NCBI GenBank assembly: GCA_003024175.1
Contig: MDYQ01000051.1
Coordinates: 62,001-126,000, forward strand
Reading direction: 5' to 3'
Length of the DNA: 64,000 nt
Source: Planoprotostelium fungivorum
Lineage: Eukaryota > Evosea > Variosea > Cavosteliida > Cavosteliaceae
Positions within the stretch are counted from its first letter, which is position 1. Each line of letters opens with the position of its first letter. The notes below the pieces were generated by a model. It was not told the DNA's origin. It searched no databases and saw nothing but the letters and a program-made list of their open reading frames with translations. The position numbers and the translations under genes were made by a program. Shown in pieces: positions 55,501-64,000 of the stretch.

Positions 55501-57479
55501 TCATGATGTAGACGTGGATCTATACCATGGAACGAAGGTGCATTCCTCTAATGGTCTTTCCGGATCCCAATGATGTGGCATGAATCGAGGTTGCATTGTC
55601 CTCAGAAACAGATACCTCCATTCTTTGACGAATTGATTCAGATCCGTCGGATCTTCATACTTCTGGAGACAATGTCAGTGATTCTGTATCCATATCAGAA
55701 TGTAACACCTGCATCACGAGCGCCTCGTGTGGAAGATACTCTTCATTGGGTCTCGTCGCTTCCATCTTCAACACCTCCTCTACATCTTCCATCTCATTTA
55801 CATCTTCCAATCTCTTCTTCAGGTAATGTGCCACGTGTTCCTGTCTATGTCTCAGACGACAGCTGCGACCCAAACAACTCCATCAACTCTCTACCTTGGC
55901 TTCTCTCACTCTCTCTTCACTCATGCGAGCCCTGCTGCTGTTGGATAAGAGTTGTTTCGCCAGAGATTGTGCGAGTTTGAGTCGGCGATCGACGATGACT
56001 TGCTTTCCATTTCCTTGTAGAGGTGCGTTCAGTTGGGTGGCCAACTCTTCTCTGCGAACTTCGCAGAATTGGAGGTACGTCTGAGAGGGTCATGATGTGT
56101 GATGAAGGAATGATGAAAGTCAAACGAAGTGATGATCGTGATGTGATGATGATCGTGACGTGATGATGATTGTGATGATGATCACGATGACGATTGTGAT
56201 GTGATGATGAACTTGATGTCATGATGTGACGTCGCTGATGATGACAATCAATACCTGATAACAAGAGTGACACAGTCTGAGGATATCATGACAGGACCTC
56301 TCCTTGTACCTCAGTGGAAAAAATTCTCTGTACTTCCTCGGTACAACAGGTATCTTTGATATGTACCCCGTGTAACCACACACCACGCACCTTCCCCGTC
56401 TCAAAATAAATTTGGGACGTCCCTTCACCTCCTCCTCTTGATCGGTTTTCCCGCCAAATTTTCCTCCGTCTTTTTTGCTCTCTTGTGATGAACTCCACCG
56501 TTGGATCTCACTTCACTCGCAAATTGTAAGACATTCTCCACCCCCCCGGCACCTCCCTCTCCCTCGTACAACTGTCCCCGTTCATCTACTTCGTTGTAGA
56601 CGGACGTCATTTACCTCCTTGAATATCGCTTGAGCCGACCACGCGTCGGCCGCGGCGTAATGGATCTGGTCTCTGCTCAGCTCTTTCTCCTCCCAATTTG
56701 AACATTGGATCTCGTGTCTCTTGTCTAGTTGTAAGTGGAGGACAGATTGGGTGATGGCCGCCAGAGATCTACCACCTGATGGAGACATGAGACGGTGACA
56801 ATGGATGAGATGCACACCTTCTAGATGTCGATCGAGACAGATGGATCGCAGATCGGTGACGCATGAGGTGGAGGTTTCGTATTGAGATGAGATCATCTTC
56901 ATGTCGTTGTCGATCCCCACGCCCACCTTGACGATCCTGATGGAAAATGAGATGGAGAGGAGAGAAGATGAGTCACCTCGCACTGGATAAGATTTCGATC
57001 AAGGCGGGGGGAATGTTCTTCCGTCCAAAGTGATGTACGTGAAGCAGGATGCAGTCGATGCCATCTGACAATTGGATCATGGCAATGGGAGATCTGAGGG
57101 AAGATGAGAAAGAGGAGTGGAATAGTCTTCACTTGGTCTCTCCGTGTGGTTTCCATTCTGCATCGAGACCTACGACAGGGAACCTACTGGGTTTAGAGGG
57201 TGATACCTGTCATATCTACTCACTCTGAGCGTAGCAATCGTTCTAGCATGGCGTTGGTGACTCTATGTGCATCCGTCTCATTTTGGATGAGATGGATCTG
57301 TCGCACACATTAGAGGATGATGAATGTCTGAAGAGACCCACTGGAATGTTTGGGGGGATGACCCTGCGATACAAATCTGCCTGACGTTTCTTATAGTAGA
57401 TGTATCCTGCGACAGAACACAAGGCCAATACGACCACCATTGTGGTGGACTGTCGACCTATCGCTTCCATTCTGTTCAT
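55501..57479 (-). CDS. EXD2-like 3'-5' exonuclease with membrane anchor
   Basis: DEDDy-type exonuclease of the EXD2 group, probably anchored to a mitochondrial or ER membrane. The start at 57479 (MNRMEAIGRQST) precedes one membrane helix (MVVVLALCSVAGYIYY). Catalytic motifs are in order: Exo I in VVGLDAEWKPHGE (near 57170), Exo II in VGVGIDNDMKMI, Exo III in HYAAADAWSAQAIF (Tyr-x3-Asp). The C-terminal half keeps the zinc-binding-like CVVCGYTG and LRLCHSCYQ pair, then FCEVRREELATQLNAPL and LNQFVKEWRYLFLRTMQP, and ends near the stop 55503-55501. This long C-terminus matches EXD2 rather than WRN-type exonucleases. Several short introns; some frames between exons were inferred. Confidence 0.85.
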
Positions 57480-57624
57480 GGTGGCTGGCTTGATTATGCT
57501 GTGTTGTGATGTGTCATTGCGGACCAATCATTTGTGACAAACGCCGAACGACTGGACATCAGAAAGGCTTTCACATCATCACCTCTAAAGAGGTCATCTC
57601 AACACGTTTTATCTTCGATAAATA

Positions 57625-58876
57625 TTACTTCTTCTTCAATTGTTTTCCAGAGGGTGTGGACCATCCATCTTTGCCTCCCTTCTGATCTGGTGGAATGTCT
57701 TTCCAGTCTTGTTCTAACTTTCTGATCTTCCCACTCTTGATCTCGTTCTTGAAGATAAATTGGATGAACTCGTCCACATTGATCTCGTGCATCTCTTCCA
57801 TCTGTCGGAAAAGCATCATGATCTCTTCAAAGTTACTGACCATCAACATCTCTGTATCTAGTCAATCGTCTCCTCTTTCGGCGTGTCGATGATCGATGAT
57901 GCTGATTGGTTCGATGATGATGACGACTCACTCTCGAACCATTTCATGATGGAGAGACATATAGTATAGACAACATCATATCCCATATACAAGAACAGGT
58001 CCCACAGACGAATCGTCATCTTGAAAGGGAAGGTGTCCAAGAAGACAGTGAGGAACCACTTTGTCGCGTAGAAAGATGTACTGAGGCCCTGCTTGCGCTG
58101 AAGACAGTCAGTCATCACTGAGACGAAACGAAATAAAATGAAATAAAACTCACGAAATGTTGGGCCAGGCGTGGCATGGTCTGTTGGAAGATCTGCTCCC
58201 ACACCCAAAAGTTCTGCTTCAGCATGGGAAAATTTGGCGCGAAACGATTTCGAAAGTCAAACTTTGGATTGTCACACAGCTCCACCACCATCCAGAAGAC
58301 ATCCTGCACTATTCAGATCACAAAGACAGACATTTAGACACACCTCTTCCAACACGTGCATGAGTAAGAAGGCAGCCATGTCTGACATACCTTGGAGGTA
58401 TCCGACTTGACTGTCGTACACCGAATACGATTTTAGTATGTTAAATAAAGCGACCTGCGTCCGTCAATCTACAGAGTTGTAGATGGACTCTCACCTGACC
58501 CTTTCCGAATCGATCGTGGAACTGAATGTGCCTTCGAGCAGAACGATTGATGTCTAAATCAATTTGATCGTTGTCCTCCTTCTTCGAAGGTGCCTTCTTC
58601 AATTCCTGGAATCAAATCACGATGTGAAATCCACATACATGATCATTTCAAGTGTGAGGTGGAACAGATGTGTTCACATGGTAGTCATGTGTATTTCATG
58701 TGTATTATTTTGTTTTATTTCTTTATAGGAGGATGAGAGATACTCACGTCGTATTTACCGGGGTTGGCGTTCTCCCAATTATCACAGTTCATGATTCTCC
58801 TCCAGACGGGTCCTCTCAGACAATCAGGTAACCCTTTCACCAGTCTCTTTCGAAACTGTTCCTCTTTCAGTCTCAT
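57625..58876 (-). CDS. TBC-domain Rab GTPase-activating protein
   Basis: Rab GAP controlling vesicle traffic. The start at 58876 (MRLKEEQFRKRLVKGLPDCL) leads straight into the TBC domain: RGPVWRRIMNCDNWENANPG, QIDLDINRSARRHIQFHDRF (arginine finger in the ID...R motif), GKGQVALFNILKSYSVYDSQ, VGYLQGMSDMAAFLLMHVLE (glutamine finger in YLQG), DVFWMVVELCDNPKF, ATKWFLTVFLDTFPF and RLWDLFLYMGYDVVYTICLS. Both catalytic fingers are present. A short acidic C-terminal region ends GKQLKKK at 57627-57625. The intron after FGKGQ (58455-58494) is a palindrome-type repeat and the one at 58098-58153 is T-rich, so both intron families sit in one gene. Confidence 0.9.
58098..58153 (-). repeat. T-rich introner-like intron (TBC gene)
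   Basis: 56-nt intron, in gene orientation GTGAGTTTTATTTCATTTTA then TTTCGTTTCGTCTCAG, ending CTTCAG. Shares the T-rich head but lacks the TTGGGACTGA block. Confidence 0.6.
58455..58494 (-). repeat. Palindrome-type introner-like intron (TBC gene)
   Basis: 40-nt intron, in gene orientation GTGAGAGTCC then ATCTACAACTCTGTAGAT (58467-58484) then TGACGGACGCAG. Confidence 0.8.
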
Positions 58877-59025
58877 GATCACGTGATGATCGTGTGGTGA
58901 TGATGTGACGGCAGTGTGATCGTGTGATCATGTGATGATGTGACAGTGCGATGATGTTGATGACTCGATGATCGATCATCGAGTCATGATGATGCAAGAT
59001 CATGATAAAGACTTGTGAATCTCCA

Positions 59026-60640
59026 TTACAATAAACCCACCACTTTCTCTTTCTTCGTGACGAACGTCTGCCATTCGGACACCATCGGCGCCCACTTTGT
59101 CGCTCTCACCCTCTCGTCCTCAATCTCCTTCTCTTCTGACTTCGGTGCCTTGTGACCGTTCTGACCGATGAGAATCCTGTCCCTGTCATTCTCTCGCAGC
59201 TCTTATCCCTCACTTTTTCTTCGAATTCGACTCTTCGTCTTCTAGATAACCGTAGCGATCGGCGTGTGAGACAACTTGGATGGTTGTGTCCACTTGCTTG
59301 CGGCCCTCCCATTGGTAACGGATGCTGATATCGGCACCGTTCGTGGCTAAGATGTAGCAGATCTGATGATGATGTGAGCCGGAGATGATGGTGCCGTTCG
59401 CGCATCATCCGATCGTGTGGATAGAGTGATACGATGTGTCGTGGTGGTTTCGATCGATTTGAAAGACATAACAACACGTGATGGACGAGATGATGTGAAG
59501 ACACGATGAAGCGAAGACACGATGATGTGAAGACACGATGATGTGAAGACACGATGATGTGAAGACACGATGATGTGAAGACACGATGAGATGACGTCAC
59601 GTGAAGAGACTCACGTTATCGTGACCTTCTTCGGTGGCGATATGCATGGCCGTCTTCTGCTGTTGATTCTCCACGACAACCTTAGCACCTCTTCGAATGA
59701 GTGTAGCTACGATCGATTCCACGGCTTGAGAGGATGCCAAGTGAAGCGGTGTGTTTCCGTTCTTGTCTTGGACGTTGGGCGAGGCACCTGCATCCAAAAG
59801 TGCGATGGCTGCGTCTCGTTCAGACTCCAGAGGAAAAGAAATAAAATGAAATAAATGTCTCTCACCGATGGTGGTGAGACCACTGGCGGCACAGACGTGG
59901 AGAGGAGTCTGGCCGAGTCTGTCGGTGGGTTCGATGGAGGGAGAGGTGTTGGAGATCAGCCATGTCATGAGGCTGTCCTCTTTGAGTTGAGCGGCGAGGT
60001 GTATCGGTCTCCTTCCTTCTATGTTTTCGTCTTCCATGTGTCTCTTGATCGTGTCCTTTCCTGTTGGAGTTGAGATGATCGATGTGGATGATATGACGAT
60101 GACGTACCCAATAGAGTGCAGAGTGATTCTAGAGTACGTAGGGAATTCGATTGGCAACAGTGGTGGAGTGCATGATTTCCGTCTCTGTCTGTAGCCCACA
60201 GACAATCTGCATCCAAAGACAAGAGATACCGACAGACATCAAACTGCGACAATTTGTGAGTGAGAGGGAGAGAGTTTCTCTACCTTGTCTGCGATGACCG
60301 CCCAGTGAACGCATGTTCTTCCAACTTCGTCCTTGATAGTCAACTCGGCTCGATTCTGATTCAACATCTTCTCTAACGAAGCCAACTGTCCATTATATGC
60401 CGCCGTATGAACCGGTGCTGATGGACCCACACTGAAATAGATAAGTTGAAGATGAATGCGATGTCGGCGGCGTTCGATTTCGATGCAAAGTCATTAGACA
60501 GTACATTACCTCAAGAGGCTCTTCAAAGACATGGAGACATCACCCGCAGGCATCACCTTCTTCTGTCGATGATCCGAAAAGATTTCCGTCGTGGCACCTG
60601 CCCTCTCATCAACTTTTAAACCAACTTGAAGATAGAACAT
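59026..60640 (-). CDS. Ankyrin-repeat protein
   Basis: Probable protein-interaction scaffold; no enzyme domain seen. The start at 60640 gives MFYLQVGLKVDERAGATTEI. Seven or so ankyrin repeats follow: APVHTAAYNGQLASLEKML, GRTCVHWAVIADKVE, GNHALHHCCQSNSLRTLESL, GRRPIHLAAQLKEDSLMTWL, GQTPLHVCAASGL, GNTPLHLASSQAVESIVATL and KTAMHIATEEGHDN. The C-terminal part is charged (QVDTTIQVVSHADRYGYLED) and, after a final intron, ends KWAPMVSEWQTFV and EKVVGLL with the stop at 59028-59026. One intron holds the 16-bp tandem repeat at 59488-59590, another T-rich sequence near 59833. Divergent from the gene at 61101. Confidence 0.85.
59488..59590. repeat. 16-bp tandem repeat in ankyrin-gene intron
   Basis: About six copies of GATGATGTGAAGACAC, nearly perfect, inside an intron. 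Confidence 0.75.
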
Positions 60641-61100
60641 GTCGGATCGTCTAACGGAACCGAAAATGCAATGTCTTTACCCTTTGAATCACCCGATGGA
60701 GTGTCAATCTTTTCTTGTGTGGGAGAGACTCTGTTCGTGCTGGTTCTTAGACTCAGACAGCTCATGCACTGCCTGTCCCTGTGCACTGGTTTGTGCTTTC
60801 CGTACCACGCGACTACAACTCTTTTCACTCAGCTTTTCGGCATGTGACCTCACACCAAGTCACATGAAGGCATCTCCTATTACATACACCATACACCACA
60901 GACGTCCATCCTCTTTCACAATGTCCCATGGATAGCATATACGTGATAGAAGGGTGGTCGGTGTAATATATAATATACCGAAAATGGGTTTAATGTTTTC
61001 CACGAACCCCCGCTTCAGCGAAACCAACATTTTTTGGACAAAGACTTCTCATTATCCAACACACGATCCTAAACACTTGTCTCCAAGACCTCCCAACACG
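60641..61100. promoter_or_regulatory. Bidirectional region, ankyrin / unknown gene
   Basis: About 460 bp between two divergent starts. Overlapping short frames on both strands show no recognisable protein. A TATA-rich stretch (TAATATATAATATACC) lies at 60963-60979, roughly 120 bp before the plus-strand start. Confidence 0.45.
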
Positions 61101-62381
61101 ATGGACAAGTTCTTAGTCAGGCCTAAACGAAAGGCAGAAGAGGAGCCGGCAACAGCATCCGAAGATGCCCAGCTCTCCTCACCTAAGAAATCGGCAAAGT
61201 GAGTATCGTGTCGATTCGTTTCTCCTCACAACTGATGAATGGTGTATCAGATCGGAAACCGATGTGGACCAAAAGACATTGGCAGAATGGCTGTCGGTTC
61301 CCGTCGAGACACTGACCACGGATCAACAATACGAAGACTACTTCACTGGGCTTGCTGAGCGATTACTCAATCATACAGTTCTGAAGGTCAACCGTCAACC
61401 CCATCGGTGAGTGAGAGAAGCAATGTGAATCACCTCTCATGCGATTTAGTCTCTTGGAGATCGAGTTCTATTTCACCAACGAGAAGAGCCACGGATTACA
61501 TTACGATCCCTTCACCCACTGCGATGATATTCAGAAACAGAACGCCGTATGGTATTTCCACCGTACAAAGGGATCATATCGTGGAGGGTGATCGTGTTTG
61601 ATATCACCACTCCAGCCTGATACCCATTCAGAACCTACAAGGGGCTCGACATCACCATCGGTAGAGGAGAGGGACGACATGGAGGTATCCTCATTCGATC
61701 TGTCCAAGCTCTCCAAGATGGAAAGATCATCTGCGGACCATCTCTCTCAGTAGATCACCTCTTATCGGTGAGATATTCTCCCCTTCTCCTCTCGATTCAC
61801 AGTCCATTCAGGTTTGCAAGGCAGAAGACATCAAGACATTAGTCAACGAGAAGATGCAGGGGGACATCTCTGTCTTCCCCTCTGAAGACAAATCGAACAT
61901 TCTCGTATTAGAGGACAGCAACAACACCTTTGATAAGAAGCCAGTCTACCGATCAGGAAGAGTTGGACTCCACATGACAAAGAAAGTTGCGACAGATGAT
62001 GACAAGACGGCACAGATGGACTTCGTCTTCAAGAATTACAGATACTTTTGTGAGGCAAAGAAGATCAGTAAAGGTATGACGATGAAAAGAGATGAGATCA
62101 TCGTGACCCATTACAGGTAACCATTACGCATCGACTGCTCTTCTCTGGCGTGGAATGAGCCCAAAAGAGATAGCAAACATCCTACCTACCAAATGTGAGT
62201 TTTAAGATGTCATCATCATCGCACGTGATGACAATGTGTGGCAGTGACCACGATCGAAAAGTACAGAGATTTGTTCGAGGAGGGAAAGAAGATGAAAGAG
62301 GAGAAGTTTCTGGGCACAAAGATGACGGATTCACAGATATGCCAAGCCATCGGTTCACTTCACAACCGTTTGACTTGGTAA
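61101..62381 (+). CDS. Conserved unknown, YRGG-YKGLD family
   Basis: Unknown function. The start at 61101 gives MDKFLVRPKRKAEEEPATAS, a Lys-rich N-terminus that looks nuclear and faintly like a PCNA-binding motif (xxKFL). Exons then encode WLSVPVETLTTDQQYEDYFT, LLEIEFYFTNEKSHGLHYDP, FTHCDDIQKQNAVWYFHR, YRGG followed by TYKGLDITIG, GGILIRSVQALQDGKIICGP, SLSVDHLLS, VLEDSNNTFDKKPVYRSGRV and FKNYRYFCEAKKISKG. The combination DPFTH, WYFHR, YRGG-KGLD and GG(I/V)L.R is one I associate with a family of uncharacterised proteins in fungi and bacteria sometimes labelled DNA-glycosylase-like; I cannot verify that. The last exon ends with the stop at 62379-62381. It converges with the repeat-rich surface protein. 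Confidence 0.6.
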
Positions 62382-62458
62382 AAAAATAAACAAACACGAA
62401 AACAATTGGAGTGCATGAGGCATGCGTCGATCCCTTTGGATATGCATTCATCTATTCT

Positions 62459-64000
62459 TCAGATGGTTGAGATGTTGTTCACGATCATCGTCCCCGTTCC
62501 CTCGGATGATGTGATCGTGATGTTGGCCGAATTGCAAAAACTGTTCTTGAAGATGGCTCCTCCCTGGCTCGTCTTCACGATCGGCTGCGTGTTGTTCTGC
62601 GAGTACCTCTCGTTGTAGATAATGGTGGCTCCGTTGGTCATCTCGACCGACCCCTGGCCGTTTAGAACGAAGCTGTTGCCGTTCTGAACGAGAGATCCAT
62701 TAGAGGAGAGGATGTTGTTGTCCGTAGAACTAAACTGTGAGCCAAAGACGAGGAGAGAGCCTGAACTGAATAGAGTACCGCCGGAAGTTGAATTCGATGC
62801 ATTGTTGTTCACCTGCGTGAAGAGTGAGCTAGGAGTCGATGGGTGATATCTCACAAAGGTGGAAGAAGAGAGGATGGCATTGTTGGTAGAATAAATAGCT
62901 CCTCCCGCCTTCGCCGTGTTACCCGTGATGACTGTGGATGTGACCTGAACTGTACCTGCACGCGATCGTTCAGCTACGACGATCTGAAACGGTCGAGATG
63001 CAAGAGAGATCACCTGATGAGAAGATGGCGCCACCGCTACTGATGGAAGAGGCTCGAGAAAGGTAGCCTCCGTTGATGTTGACGATGCCTCCGTCGTTGT
63101 AGATGATACCTCCGTCACCGTACGAGAGACACGCGGAAGCGTTGGTGGCCGACATGAATAAAGCCCCGGAGCAATAGACACAACCTCCCTGTGTGGCCTG
63201 ACCTCCGCTGATCGTAGATTGAAATAATTCAACGACACTACTGGGTCCTCCATAGATGGTACCTGATGCAAATGAATCTTTGGCTTCTGTATCGTATCGA
63301 TTCATCTCGCCTCTGTCTCGGAATTCGAAGCAAAATCCTCACCTCCATTCTTCTGCGCTGCGTTATTTGTGAACGCATCCAATATAGAAGACAAGACGGC
63401 TCCCGTGACGTAGAGGGCACCACCGTGATTCATAGCCACGTTGTTTCTGTACGAATTGCCGTAACTGTAGAGGGCAGAGCCCGCGCCGCGCAGGCTGATG
63501 ACACCGAACGAACCATTGTTGCCAGCGAATAGACAATTGATGACGTTGAGTGTGCAACCGTTGCCGTTCACATCGATGGCACCTACGGAGATGTTCAGAC
63601 GCTTCAACTTCTCTGAAGAATGACGCACCACTGCTCGACGCCACGTTATTCGTCAGCGGAACGTTCGTCAAGCTGGCGCTCTTGATACCATTCAGACTGA
63701 TGATGGCTGCTTCACGGTGAGACAGGTCTTCATCGATATCGTGACTCACTCGGTGCCACCACTGAAGCGAGAGAGATGGAGGACAAACTGACCGATTGAA
63801 CTCGATCGATCGCGATGACTGATGTGGATCCAGTCACGTTTAAGAAGTTCACTCCACTCAACTGCGGCCGCGTCAGTTCAATTGAAGGACCCTCAAATCA
63901 TCACCGAGAGGGAATTGAGGTTGGAAAGGGAGATGGAGACTCTTCCGGTGACGTTCACGAGAGAAGAGTTGACGATGTTGATGCTGTTTCCGTAACCAGT
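62459..64000 (-). CDS. Repeat-rich beta-helix surface protein (5' partial)
   Basis: Large, probably secreted or surface protein whose 5' end lies beyond 64000. Exons are rich in Gly, Asn, Ser and Thr with recurring short motifs: GGAIFSSGDLSC, GGAIYSTNNAILSSSTFV, GGTLFSSGSLLVFGSQF, GSVEMTNGATIIYNERYS and GGAIFKNSFCNSANITITSS. Repeating GGAI and N-rich turns with about 20-25 residue spacing indicate a right-handed beta helix, as in bacterial polymorphic membrane proteins and pectate-lyase-like folds. The visible C-terminus ends GTMIVNNISTI at 62461-62459, without a membrane segment. Introns are short. Many Asn-x-Ser/Thr sites would allow glycosylation. Likely an adhesin or coat protein; other beta-helix families are possible. 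Confidence 0.65.

Noticed and set aside
59488-59590. CRISPR-like array
   Set aside because: Units are directly adjacent with no unique spacers, and it lies within an intron of a eukaryotic gene.
1-64000. Transposons, retroelements, virus-like elements, rRNA or tRNA genes
   Set aside because: No transposase, reverse transcriptase, integrase or capsid motifs and no long terminal repeats were seen by eye; no cloverleaf or rRNA signature was noticed. A dedicated scan could still find degraded pieces.

Overview
The window is nuclear DNA of an intron-dense, gene-dense unicellular eukaryote. Genes on both strands are cut by many short GT-AG introns (about 39-140 nt), intergenic gaps are often only 60-250 bp, and TAA, TGA and TAG all serve as stops. 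Gene content (ATG4, a p62/NBR1-like receptor, RasGAP, BAR-DH-PH-RhoGAP, multi-CUE protein, EGF/PSI surface protein, LPMO-like secreted enzymes) fits a free-living amoebozoan. My best guess is a variosean/protostelid amoeba such as Planoprotostelium; this is inference, not proof.

Layout. 1-1537: ATG4 protease (5' end outside the window). 1859-3301: secreted GH43 glycosidase. 3695-10080: three tandem copies of a secreted protein that resembles AA14 lytic polysaccharide monooxygenases and carries a C-terminal PAN/apple-like domain; a fourth, more diverged copy lies at 30925-32567 on the minus strand. 10250-15406 (-): P4-ATPase lipid flippase. 15951-17123: PB1-ZZ-ZZ-UBA protein. 17509-28381: small and unknown genes, a PIG-Y-like subunit, complex I NDUFB7 (-), a mitochondrial membrane protein, a dehydrin-like protein, a multi-CUE protein and a Ser/Thr kinase. 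28446-30703 (-): secreted S41 protease. 33053-34228 (-): copine/RGLG-like vWA protein. 34444-38294 (-): RasGAP. 38443-40506: two unknown genes. 40683-43831 (-): PSI/EGF membrane protein. 43943-45218: mitochondrial enoyl-CoA hydratase family. 45450-60640 (-): BUD13, METTL21-type methyltransferase, an Hcp-like protein, a BAR-DH-PH-RhoGAP-PH regulator, EXD2-like exonuclease, TBC RabGAP and an ankyrin protein. 61101-62381: conserved unknown protein. 62459-64000 (-): repeat-rich surface protein, 5' end outside.

Themes. (1) A polysaccharide-degrading set: GH43 next to an LPMO-like array whose copies share promoter palindromes and appear homogenised by gene conversion. (2) Autophagy/ubiquitin: ATG4 with a C-terminal LIR, a p62-like receptor and a multi-CUE protein. 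(3) Small-GTPase control: RasGAP, RhoGEF/GAP and TBC. (4) The most unusual genome-level signal: unrelated genes carry nearly identical short introns of at least two families, one T-rich and one built around an 18-bp palindrome, both looking like introner elements. (5) An intron-bearing homologue of the bacterial type VI secretion tube protein Hcp. No transposase, reverse transcriptase, rRNA, tRNA or CRISPR array was recognised.
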